In this document: in pieces, positions 17,986 through 29,104 of the stretch
Position numbering within the stretch: the first letter of the stretch is position 1
Layout: every line of letters begins with the position of its first letter
From: Chrysochromulina tobinii
Lineage: Eukaryota > Haptophyta > Prymnesiales > Chrysochromulinaceae
NCBI GenBank assembly: GCA_001275005.1
Contig: JWZX01002716.1
Coordinates: 1-32,811 of the forward strand
Reading direction: 5' to 3'
DNA: 32,811 nt
The notes under the pieces: generated by a model
What the model was told of the DNA's origin: nothing
The model's input: only the letters and a program-made list of their open reading frames with translations
Database searches by the model: none
Program-made: the position numbers and the translations under genes

Positions 17986-19362
17986 TCATACAAGAACCGA
18001 TGATCTTGCCCCATGGGTCTGGAGGCCGTTCTGATGATATTTGATCGCGGTGCGCAAAGGAGCGGCGACAAAGAAGACGCAACTCAGCAAAAAGAGATGG
18101 TTGATCCCGACCTCCCGATGCAGCCCAGAATCCTGATCAAGCGCAGCCGGATGAAGAAGGACCACAGCGAGCTGGCTGAGTCCTTCGAAGTCGCCACTTC
18201 GTCGTTCGAAATCGAGTTTTAGGGCACCCCAGCCAAAGAGAACGGCGCCAATGCCCACGCTGGTTTCGGAGGCGAGAGCGGCTCGAACACTCTCCCGAAT
18301 TTTGGTATTCCGCAGAAGCCGAATCATCTTCCAGGCTTGCGACACAACGATGCAGAGCGAGCCATTGATGAAGCCTTCAATGCCCATGCGGTCCCACGGG
18401 TATCCTAGCTCCTCAACGGCAGGTTCGAACCCGATTGAGCCGAAGAAGTAGAGAAAGTCGCCGAGCACGGAGATGCCCTGGTTGACTAGCATCGAAATCT
18501 CTTCGGGCGACACAGCCAGAAGATACAGGCCGTCGAAGTAGACGTAGCCAGCGCAGCCTAATAGATAACATGTAGCGCCCACCAAATCTTCTAACTCCCA
18601 ATCAGAATAGTAGGTCGTTGTGCCCAGGACGAAGAGCCACCCACACACGGTGTACGCAAGATTTTCGATCGAGTAGCCACAGTACAAGGAGTATGTGGGC
18701 CCGATCGTGAAAAAGAGACAGCCGATCAGCCAGATGTGGTTGATGGTCGTAGGGCGTATCCTCGGCTCCCAGAGGATACCCTCTTCCTCTGCCTCTTCCT
18801 CTGCACGTTCCGAGGCGTCATAAAGATTGCAACCGTAATAAAACAGCGCGGCGCCAATGAAAAAGAACGATTCCATGAGGAAAGCAGTCAGCTCCACGAT
18901 GCCACCTTCCGAAGCTTTCAGAATTCGATAGACCTTCCACATCTGCGACACAGTCACCGCCATTGATCCAAGTTGCCAGCACACGTTGCCGAATCTATCG
19001 AAGGGGTCGTCCATCCGGTCCAGGGCAGAAATGGCGCAGACGGAGCCCAGCAAAAGGGATATAAAACCGAACGCGGAAAGAAGAAAAGGGTTGGGTACCG
19101 ACACTCCGGCCGCCTTATAGGCCCATATCTGCGAAAGGTCGACGCCAAGTAGACCGCTGAAGCCAATTGAGTACGCCCATGCACCGACTAAGGGCCCTGT
19201 TGACCAGCCGTGTAGGTAATAGATGGCCGTGCCCAGGATCAAAAAGAAGCCAGACAGGCATGCCAGCGTAGTCCGCCCGCTGGGCGTATTGATGAGTGTG
19301 GTGATCACCATGAGTGGCCCCAAACCGATGGCAAGCAGGTGAGCCGGATGCCATGGGTTCAT
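17986..19362 (-). CDS. Internally duplicated multipass membrane protein
   Basis: 458 residues from the ATG at 19362, about ten hydrophobic segments. I do not know the family. The chain contains two related halves. Half one has FFLILGTAIYYLHGW, DDPFDRFGNVCW, VTVSQMWKVYRILK and FFFIGAALFYYGCNLYDA. Half two has WLFVLGTTTYYSDWE, GYPWDRMGIEGF, VVSQAWKMIRLLR and IGAVLFGWGALKLDFE. A third incomplete unit starts at residue 419: INHLFLLSCVFF compares with INHIWLIGCLFF at residue 207. An acidic cytosolic-type loop (RAEEEAEEEG) separates the halves. A TTG at 19404 is open upstream and not used. The short third unit could mean a true end or an unseen exon. Confidence 0.75.
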   Translation of the reverse strand: MNPWHPAHLLAIGLGPLMVITTLINTPSGRTTLACLSGFFLILGTAIYYLHGWSTGPLVGAWAYSIGFSGLLGVDLSQIWAYKAAGVSVPNPFLLSAFGFISLLLGSVCAISALDRMDDPFDRFGNVCWQLGSMAVTVSQMWKVYRILKASEGGIVELTAFLMESFFFIGAALFYYGCNLYDASERAEEEAEEEGILWEPRIRPTTINHIWLIGCLFFTIGPTYSLYCGYSIENLAYTVCGWLFVLGTTTYYSDWELEDLVGATCYLLGCAGYVYFDGLYLLAVSPEEISMLVNQGISVLGDFLYFFGSIGFEPAVEELGYPWDRMGIEGFINGSLCIVVSQAWKMIRLLRNTKIRESVRAALASETSVGIGAVLFGWGALKLDFERRSGDFEGLSQLAVVLLHPAALDQDSGLHREVGINHLFLLSCVFFVAAPLRTAIKYHQNGLQTHGARSSVLV

Positions 19363-20087
19363 GTTGCGGTTGATAAGTAGAGGTGGCGGAGCGAATCGTT
19401 GCAAACTGGATTGGTAGTGGTGGCGGCGTCGGTGATCTTAGAGATTTTTTGGAGGCGTCGGCTGGTTGTGCGAAGGCCTGCGGCGCCCCCTTCCAGCCTC
19501 CCTTGGTTCCCGCCTCTGTGGATCCCTGCGCGCACGAGGCGAGAGAGCCGGGAGTGTTGACGCGCGTTTGACTAATTTGCAAATTATGGAAATGAAAAAG
19601 TTCTTTTCGAGGACGCACAGAACGCACACAAATCACTTCCACGGTCAAGAAATAAGGCGCTGTTATAGGTCAGAAAGGGGGTGATGAAGTGGTTGATCAC
19701 TAAAGGGCCCAAGGCGCCCAACCCTACACCTGTTTGGGAATTGACTGGTTGACCCAACGCAAGGTGGAAAGTGGTCTACTATTTTTCATGTTTATTATTA
19801 ATGGGTCCAACCCTTTAAGGGCCCAACCCGGATACAGCATACACCTGTTACAGCGGCGACGGAGGCTCGGAGGACTGCGGAGGACGTCCGGTTTAACGCA
19901 CTGGTTTATTAGTTTTGGGATCGAGTTTTGGGATATTCGCCATTAGGTTTGGGATATTCGCGATTCGGAATTGCCGTTTTGCGAACAAACGGAATGAATG
20001 GGAAGGGGTCGTCTGCTGGTCTACTTATAAGGGCCCCCAACTAACAAAGGCCCAACCCCGCGCACCTCGGCGACCTGGGTTTGGAAT
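19363..20087. other. Repeat-bearing region upstream of the membrane-protein gene
   Basis: The first ~200 bp should hold the promoter of the minus-strand membrane-protein gene. The rest has lower GC and contains three diverged copies of a GGGCCCAACCC-bearing motif at 19704-19725, 19804-19830 and 20030-20059. The first two are followed by TACACCTGTT. No protein-like frame is present. Confidence 0.5.
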
Positions 20088-20956
20088 TTGAGCCCTGGCC
20101 TCGACAACTTGACAGAACTCGACAGGATACTCGACAGCTACTCGACAGGATAGCTCGACAGACCTCGACAGAACTCGACAGCTACTCGACAGAACCCCCC
20201 TGACTCCATGCGACGGCGGCGTCAAGTGTCAAGCTCGACAGCTCGACAACTCGACAGACCTCGACAGACCTCGACAAACCTTGACACGAGGGCTAAGACT
20301 GGGTAAAGCCGGGTTACAAGAGCCCCACTCCTTCAAGGTGAAGGTTGATGGACCCACTCGTGGTCAACTACACAACTTCGTGGCTGGATGATGGATGTTC
20401 TGGTGGACCTTTCGTTCCACGTTCGTGCTCTTATTCGTGCTCTTTTCGACCTAGTTCTCCTCAGAATTGCATTAAGGTTGCATTTTCTGGTCTTGAAACC
20501 AGTGGCTAGGTAGGGGTTTAGGGTGGGTATTACAAAAATAACAGTAAAGAAACCTGTGCCTATGTAGGGGTTAGGGGTCAGGGGTTAGGTTGTTGCCGAT
20601 AGGTCGTGACGTCCTGTCTCCGAGTTCTTTATCAGTTTGGACCTTGTAGTTTGGTTGGTGGTTTATGTGTGGGTCCTCTAGGCCTACTGCTGTGGGAGTC
20701 AGAGTGCTTCATGCAAAATAGCAAAGCTACATGCCATGCTCGACAGCACACTCAGACATAACTCGACTCCAGCCTCGACAGAGAAACTTGACAGCCCTCG
20801 ACAGCCCTCGACAGCAACTCGACGCGCCGGCGCATGGAGTCAGCCTCGACAGGCTCGACAGGAACTCGACAGGCTCGACAGGCTAGGCCTCGACAGCGGC
20901 TCGACGGAGCCTCGACAACGCCTCGACAGCTCGACAGCTCGACAGCCAGGGCTCAA
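20088..20956. mobile_element. Candidate 869-bp non-autonomous element with inverted ends and CTCGACA arrays
   Basis: The ends are a perfect 12-bp inverted pair, TTGAGCCCTGGC at 20088-20099 and its complement at 20945-20956. Inside each end, 112-113 bp from the tip, is a second perfect 13-bp inverted pair: CTGACTCCATGCG at 20200-20212 and its complement at 20831-20843. Between the pairs, and just inside, run arrays of CTCGACA units (about 20099-20283 and 20737-20945). The array units point the same way at both ends, unlike the flanking motifs. The middle ~440 bp carries no coding frame. No target-site duplication is obvious. It could be a MITE-like element or a structured repeat locus. Confidence 0.5.
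20509..20591 (+). repeat. Interstitial telomere-like TTAGGG-type patches
   Basis: Two short patches, TAGGGGTTTAGGGTGGG (from 20511) and GTAGGGGTTAGGGGTCAGGG (from 20565), resemble degenerate TTAGGG repeats. They lie inside the candidate element. Confidence 0.5.
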
Positions 20957-21106
20957 CCAGTCTCGCGCTCTCGCCGCGTTACCGTTAGTACGAGTAGCAG
21001 TAGGTTCCCGCTTCGACTCACCGTTTCGGAAATTCCCCCACCGAAAACGAAATTCAGGGTGTCCCGCCAATTGGTAGGGTAGCTTGTCCAGTTACAAATC
21101 TCCCTC

Positions 21107-23625
21107 TCACTTTGCTCCAAGCGACAGAAAGCTGCGCAGCGCGCCCGCGAGCCGCACGCCGAGCGCGATGCCGAGCTCGGCGGCGAGGCGCGTCCGGATG
21201 GCGCCCACGGTGCTCACGTGCACCTGCTCGGGAGGCGCCCACCAGCCATCGGCGACCATGGAGCGCGCCGCACGTACGAGGGCAAGGTGGAGCGTGTCGA
21301 GCTCGGCCGCGCTCGTGTGTCTGTGGTGCACGAGGCGGCTCGGGCCGATCCATTCGAGGCTCAGCCGCGTGTGCGCGAGCTGTACGGCGAGGTAGAGGAG
21401 GAGCACGAAGTGGTGGCGGCCCGGCTGCAGGTGGCGGATCGCCCAGACCGACGCCTCAGACGCGACGCGCATTGGCAGGCCCGCCGTACGCAGCTCCTCG
21501 TTGACTTCGGCTGCCCAGCGCTCGATCCGCGCGTTGAGCGCTGCGAACTCATGAGCGACGGCCTCCTCGTCGCTGAGGGTGCGCAAGAACCCGTTCGTGC
21601 AGCGCATGAGCGCGGGGTGCTCGGCGGCACCGCCCGTGCCGTGCGGAGCGCCAGCACGCAGCGCCATCCGCGGCTCGCTCGCGCAGAGCAGCGCACTCGA
21701 GCCGCAAACGGCTCCGAGTGGCAGCCCGCCGCCCGCGCTCTTGCCAAGGCACACAAGGTCGGCTTCCACACCAAAGTACGCCTGTGCGCCACCGAGCCCG
21801 AGTCTTAAGCCTGTCGCGGTCTCGTCGAGGAGAAGCGGCACGTGGCAGCGCGTGCACGCCGCGCGCAGTTCGTGTAGCCAATGGCGATAAGCCGCGCGCT
21901 CGGCAGCACGCTCGGGGGCGGGGGCGTCAGCTTCGGCGAGCGCGAGGCCCGCCAGAGGCGAGACGAGGACGCCCGCGATCTCGTCGCGGCGAAGCCGCAG
22001 CACGGCGAGGGTAGCCGAGCAACGCTCCCGCAGCGTGAGCACGTTGCATGCGTAACGCTCCTCCCCGAGCGCGAGGCCCTCGGCCATCACGCCATCGGAC
22101 CACCCGGGCGCTGCGCCACCAAACGTGACCAGCAGAGGTCGCCCCGTATGGGCGCGCACGAGTCGTGCGGCTGCCTGCAACGCCTCGGAGCCGCTCAAGT
22201 GGAAGTGCACCTCCTCCTTGCGCGTGATCCGTCGCAGCATCGCGCGGTTCGCCTCCGCGAGCGACGCAACGTCATCGGCGCCGGCGCCAAGCGCTACGGG
22301 AGGTCCAATAGGCGAGACGGGTGGCACGGGCGTCATAGTAAACGCGGCGTGTGCGCCGGGCGAAGCCGCGGTAGCTGGCGAGGTCGACTGCGGCTCCAAG
22401 TGCGGCGAGGTTGGGGGCTCCGCCTGGCGGCTGCCCGTGCTGCCGCCCTCGCCGCCACTCTCGCCGCCACTCTCACCGCCCTCGCCGGCATTCTCACCGC
22501 CCTCGCCGGCACTCTCGCCGCCCTCGCCGGCATTCTCACCGCCCTCGCCGGCACTCTCGCCGGCACTCTCGCCGGCACTCTCGCCGGCACTCTCGCCGGC
22601 ACTCTCGCCGGCACTCTCGCCACCCTTGGTACTCGCAGCCCCACCGGCTGCGCCCGTGACGGCGCCCGTTCCTCCAGCGGAGCCCACGGAAGGCGCCCTC
22701 GTGGGCGCCCTGAGGGCGCAGACGAGGGGCGTGGCCTGGTCCAGAGCCCCGCAGAGCGCCGCAGTGACCTCATTCGCGCGCGGCCAGCGAAAGACGATCT
22801 GGGCGCGCAGGGTGCGTAGGCTGACGAGGCGCCGGCGGCGGAGCTCTTCCGTCGGCCCGTCGAGCGCCACGAGCGCCTCGTCCTCGGCCGCATCAGGCGG
22901 CGCCGTGTCTGGCGGACCGAGCAGTCGCAGGTAGGCGAGCAGCGGCAGCGCCAGCGAGGGCTTGTGGTTCGCGTTGAGCGTCAGCAGCGCGAGGTAGACG
23001 CGCCGCGTCGAGCAGAGCGCCACGATGGCCGTGGCGAAGGCGAGTGACTCGAGGCGCGAGAGCATAGCGGTGCGCACGCCGATCAGCGAGAGCAGCCAGC
23101 AGAGCGCCAGCAGCCAGCGCCATGTCGGGCGGAGCAGCGAGAGGCTCGATGCATGCGCGAGCACGGGCGCGTGAGCGAGCCGTACCCCGAGTAACGTCAG
23201 GACCCAATCGAGCGCAAGGACGCCCACCGCAAACTTGGCCTGCGTCGCCGAGTAGGCGGTCGCGGCGGCTCCGAGACACACGAGCAGTGCCATCGCCGAG
23301 TAGAGGCCGTGCAGCTCCTCCGCGTGTGGGAGCAGCGTCCGAACCACTTTAGGCCATGAATTCATGCGACCGGTCCATGCGAGCAGGCGCGCGTCGTGTG
23401 GGAAATGCGCGCTGAGCTCGCATCGCCAATGGTGCTCGCCGCACATGGTCACCTGCACGCCCGCCGCCGCGAGCGCGCGCAGCTGCGAGTCATGTCGGCC
23501 AGGCTCAAGGTTCTCGTTCGTGAGCTTCATCGCGAGGGCGAGCGCGATGCGTGGCCCCACGCGCAGCGGCAGCCCGAGCGACTCGATCGCCTGAAGGAGT
23601 GGATGGTCGAATTCATGCGGTTAGG

Positions 23626-23681
<56 letters not shown>

Positions 23682-25357
23682 TCGTGTGCGTGTTCGTGTT
23701 GGGCCTGAGCCCGAACCTGAAAGAGCGGATGGTCGAATGCGTGCGGCGCCACGTAGATCCAGCACACGTCGGTCGCACGCTCACGCACGAGCATGCCGCA
23801 CAGTGGCAGCACTGCCTCGCGTGCAAAGGGCGAGGACGCGCCCGGTGGACCCAGCGGCACGCGCAGCACGGCCAGGCTCATGTGTTCCACTTGGTAGCGC
23901 GTCTCTAGCCGGATGGGGTTGGGTTGGAAGCGAAGGAGCTCGCCGATGCCACTGCGCACCCAATCCGACGGATCCACCTTCGAAGTCGAGACGAGCTCGC
24001 GCCGCGAAGTGAGGCTCAGCCCCAAACTCAGGTTGAGCGGCGGCGGCGGCGGCGGCAGTGACGCGGCGGCAGCGCTCGCAGCGGCAGCAGCGGCGGCAGC
24101 AGCGGTGGCAGCAGCGGTGACGTTCGCAGCGGCGCTCGTGCCGCCGTAGTGGACATCGGCGCGCGCCGCCGGCAGCACCGCGAGCAGCTCGCCGAGGGGT
24201 CGCTCATTGTGTCGGTTGAAGCCGACCATCTCAAACCAGGCAGCGAAGAGTGCGGCCTGCTCGAGCCATCGCGAGGGCAGCTCGGCCCACGAGAGGCGCA
24301 CGTGCCGAATGATCGAGAACTTGACGAAGTTGCAGAAGCCCGTGTTCGGGAACTCGACGCCCCACTTGCGCTCCAAATGCTGCTTCGTCTGGCGGGCTTG
24401 CTCTTCGGAGCGACGGCGTACAAAGTAGGGCACGTCCTGCCAGCCAACTTCCCACAGCCGGAACTCGGCGCGCGCCGAGGGCACGTAGAGCTGCGTCAGG
24501 TTCTGCCGGAGCATGTTGAGCTGGAGGTCGACGTACTCGAGCGTGAAGGCCGCCTGCGGGTCGATGAGGCGCCCGTCCACCGCCGCAGTACGCACTAGGA
24601 ACACATGGTCCTCGAGAAAGTTCGGATTGACCTTCTCTGCAAAGTCAGCGGGCTCGCGGCTCAGTCCCATCGCGAGGTCGACCTCGTGCGACATGAAGGC
24701 GACGCCCGCAGCGTTGAGGCGCAGGTGCAGGTTCGTGTTAAACAGGTGCGTCGTGAGCAGCCCGCGCAGTTCAGTCTCGTAGATCTGCGGTGCTGCCACC
24801 GTGTGCTCAGGGTGCGCCTCGAGTGCGCCGTAGAGCTCGGAGAGGAAGTGGCCGCGCGTGTCGAGGAGGAAGACATCATTGTGCATGAGCAGCGTGTACT
24901 TGGTACGCACGAGCGGCACTGCCTGCAGCCACGCCTCGAACGGATTGCAGAACGAGCCGACTGGCACCAGTCGCACGCGCTCGCCAAGCAGGCCAGCCGC
25001 TTCCTTGAGCTTGGCGGCATACTCGTCGGCGTCCTCCCACAGCGGCTGAGGGAATGTGTAGAGCACCCGTACGCCCTGCGGCAGCGCATCCGCCAGATGG
25101 CGCAGCTGTGTTACCGTCGGCGTGATGGTGTCCTTCGTGCCGACAACGACCGTGATGTCCGAGGCGAGCACCGCGTCCTCGACCAGCGGGTAGCGCGGCT
25201 CGACGGCTCGCGGAATTGCCGGCGTGAATGGGTTGCGCGCCAGTCGCTCGACGAACTCCCACGACCGTACGATGCCCGCCACGAGCACGACCAGCGCACA
25301 GCCCAACACTCTTTCGTTGTGCCCCATTCCTCGCCCGAAAAAGGTCATTCCGTTCAT
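21107..25357 (-). CDS. GT2-like / multipass membrane / class-III aminotransferase fusion (exons 25357-23717 and 23590-21107)
   Basis: Spliced product 1374 residues. It starts as a type II membrane protein (GCALVVLVAGIV, residues 19-30). Residues 67-330 look like a GT-A glycosyltransferase: DITVVVGTKDTITP, LLMHNDVFLL (DXD-like, 156-165) and EDHVFLVRTAAVDGR. After an Ala/Pro linker the first exon ends APHAFDHPLFQ. Exon two continues AIESLGLPLRVGPRIALAL, then four to six membrane segments, an ESAG-repeat linker, and a PLP-dependent domain. That domain has HFHLSGSEALQAAARL for phosphate binding, LLLDETATGLRLG (Asp about 1136) and LGKSAGGGLPLG (Lys about 1164), the pattern of glutamate-1-semialdehyde aminomutase-type enzymes. 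A membrane enzyme that modifies and transfers an amino sugar or lipid head group is only a guess. Two separate genes are the alternative. Confidence 0.7.
22441..22622 (-). repeat. 12-bp minisatellite encoding ESAG repeats
   Basis: Units of GAGAGTGCCGGC and variants run in frame and encode GESAG/GENAG repeats in the linker before the aminotransferase domain. Six near-identical units lie at the 22550-22622 side, and mixed 24-bp higher-order units (ENAGEGGESAGEGG) lie on the other. Confidence 0.9.
23591..23716 (-). other. Predicted 126-bp GT-AG intron with duplicated exon end
   Basis: On the minus strand the donor is CTTTCAG|GTTCGG and the acceptor is CTCCTTCAG|GCGATC. The last 22-25 intron bases (ATTCGACCATCCACTCCTTCAG) nearly repeat the last bases of exon 1 (ATTCGACCATCCGCTCTTTCAG). 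Retention adds 31 residues of Ser/Pro repeat and then a TAA. Removal is phase 0 and joins two long frames. Confidence 0.75.
23621..23681 (+). repeat. Telomere-like GGGTGA hexamer array
   Basis: Opening with TTAGGG, about nine perfect tandem GGGTGA units follow, read on the plus strand. They lie inside the predicted intron. Translated in the retained frame they would give (SP)n. Confidence 0.9.
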
Positions 25358-25382
25358 GTGAACGATAGGTGAAGAAATCTGT

Positions 25383-26327
25383 TCATCGGACTTTCAGGGA
25401 ACCACACGACGGATCTCTCGTCACCTGACGCTGCAGCCCGCTCAGTGCGTCGCCAACCGTTTGCTCGAGTGCGCTGTCCGCCGAGAGCAGAACGAAGCTC
25501 ACCTCGGCCGGCAGCCGCGCGTGCAGCCAGCCCGCCCAGAAGGCGAGCACAAAATCGGCCGCGTTGGGCCCGTCGCGCTCCGGCCGCAGCAGCCGCAGCA
25601 TCCCGCGCTCGGCCAATAGCTGCATGCTGTCCGCCGTGGCCTGGGAGAGGCGCGGGTTGTGCAGCCGCGCGCAGAAGGCGAGGAGTAGCACATCGGACGC
25701 TTGCACGGCACTGCAGGCGACCCTCTCGAGCGCGAAGGCCTGATTGTCGAGGTCGATAAACACCACCTCTCGCACCCTCGCCGCCGGCGCCAGCCCGTCC
25801 ATTGTCGTTGGCAGCGCGAGCGAGTGCATCCGCACGAGCGGCGCGGGCAGCGGCAGATCCATGGCTTCGCCGGCTGCGGCCTTTGAATCTGGCGTTGGTG
25901 CGGCCATGAGTCGCACAGCGCCATCCCGCACGACGAACTCGCCGCCGTGGCGCTGCAGTAGTGACATGAGTCCTGGGATTGCGCTCCTTTGCTCGCGCAG
26001 CCGCAGCCGCAGCTCGGCGCTCGTCATCGGGCCGTGCGTGCGCAGCACTGCCCGCACGGTGTCGAGGAGCGCTCGTTCGGTGGTCTGGGCAAGCAGACTC
26101 ACCTTGCGATTATTCGGCGGGCCAGAGAGTCTGAACTCGTCAGGGTGCTGGAGCACGAGGTCACTCAGTATTGTGTCATCGGGCAACGCCACGCCGGCCA
26201 CGCGCAGATGATCGCCGAGCTCGGCAAGCGTGCAGCGGCCGCGGTCCGCGACTAGCTTGCGGATCTCGGAGATAACGAGCCCCGGCGTGCACAGGCCGAG
26301 CAGTGCGATGACGGACGTGATCGTCAT
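25383..26327 (-). CDS. Winged-helix plus NYN/PIN-like nuclease-fold protein
   Basis: 314 residues from the ATG at 26327. Residues about 17-80 and 83-142 look like two winged-helix modules; the second (THGPMTSAELRLRLREQ, then GGEFVVRDGAVRLM) resembles an OST-HTH/LOTUS fold that binds RNA. Residues 185-300 follow the NYN/PIN pattern. VVFIDLDNQAFALE gives D192/D194, PNAADFVLAFWAGWLH gives D258, and VSFVLLSADSALEQTVG gives D284, together a plausible acidic metal site. MARF1-type proteins combine these modules for RNA cleavage or silencing. The family link is by pattern memory. Its stop is only 25 bp before the ATG of the fusion gene, and it shares a short divergent promoter with Obg. Confidence 0.65.
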   Translation of the reverse strand: MTITSVIALLGLCTPGLVISEIRKLVADRGRCTLAELGDHLRVAGVALPDDTILSDLVLQHPDEFRLSGPPNNRKVSLLAQTTERALLDTVRAVLRTHGPMTSAELRLRLREQRSAIPGLMSLLQRHGGEFVVRDGAVRLMAAPTPDSKAAAGEAMDLPLPAPLVRMHSLALPTTMDGLAPAARVREVVFIDLDNQAFALERVACSAVQASDVLLLAFCARLHNPRLSQATADSMQLLAERGMLRLLRPERDGPNAADFVLAFWAGWLHARLPAEVSFVLLSADSALEQTVGDALSGLQRQVTRDPSCGSLKVR

Positions 26328-28198
<1,871 letters not shown>

Positions 28199-28359
28199 GG
28201 GCCGGGCGAACGTTCCGAGGTGCGTGATGCCTCTCGCGGTTTACGGTTACATAACAACGCCGACACAAACGAATTAATTTGCAAACGGGAGCTCTACAAT
28301 CGAGATTTATCTTCGCACAAATTTCCGCCGTGCGCGCAGCATCATCGGACGGCTTCTCC

Positions 28360-29073
28360 ATGGACTCTGTACTTCGGGCGCCATCGCCACCGGTCTCACC
28401 GCCATCGCCACCGGCCTCGCCGCCGCCGCCACCATCCTTTCCATCTCCGCATAACACACGCGTGATCCAGAAGGCTGAAAAGGCGTGGCGCAGCCGTCAA
28501 CAAACCACGCTGATTCGCGGTGGACGGAAGTACGAGGCAAGCCGGTGGCGCGTCATCTGCGCCAGAGCGCTGCCCGTGTATCAATCAGTCGAAGGCATGT
28601 ACGTGGTTGCAGACTTGCAAAGCCAATCGATGTGCGACTTGATTCATGAGGAGCTGCACGATATGCCCGATGGCAGCACGCGCGGGATGATCATCGACCC
28701 GATCTGGAAAGGGTGGGTGACGGTGCGAACCTCAAAAGGGCCGAACCTGGAGTGCGTCCGCCCCGCCCATGGGCAACTCTTATCTGAATCTCGGATCCTC
28801 GAGATTCGGTCCGAGGCCTTCGCGGACGACCTCGAGTGCGATATACTCGAGATGGTATTGTGGACAGAGGAGGAGGTGACGCAGTTCTTCCTCTCGGGCG
28901 GGGCCGACGCGCCCGCCCGGCGCAGCCTCACGAGCGCCGCGGAGAGCGCGAGAGCACACTCGCTCGGCACCACCGCGAATACCGGTCCAGCGGCCGGTGC
29001 AGGACCGCGCCTGGACACCACCGCTACTACCGGCCCGGAGGTGGCGAACAGCGGCGATGAGCCTGCGGCGGCT

Positions 29074-29104
<31 letters not shown>

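Noticed and set aside
18421-18431. GGTTCGAACCC resembling a tRNA B box
   Set aside because: No matching A box, acceptor stem or cloverleaf, and it codes for a plausible loop of the membrane protein.
20099-20945. CTCGACA arrays as a CRISPR array
   Set aside because: Repeat units are 7-8 bp with irregular tiny gaps and the genome is eukaryotic; no spacers of regular length are present.
23621-23681. GGGTGA array as a true chromosome end
   Set aside because: Coding sequence continues on both sides, so it is interstitial and lies within an intron.
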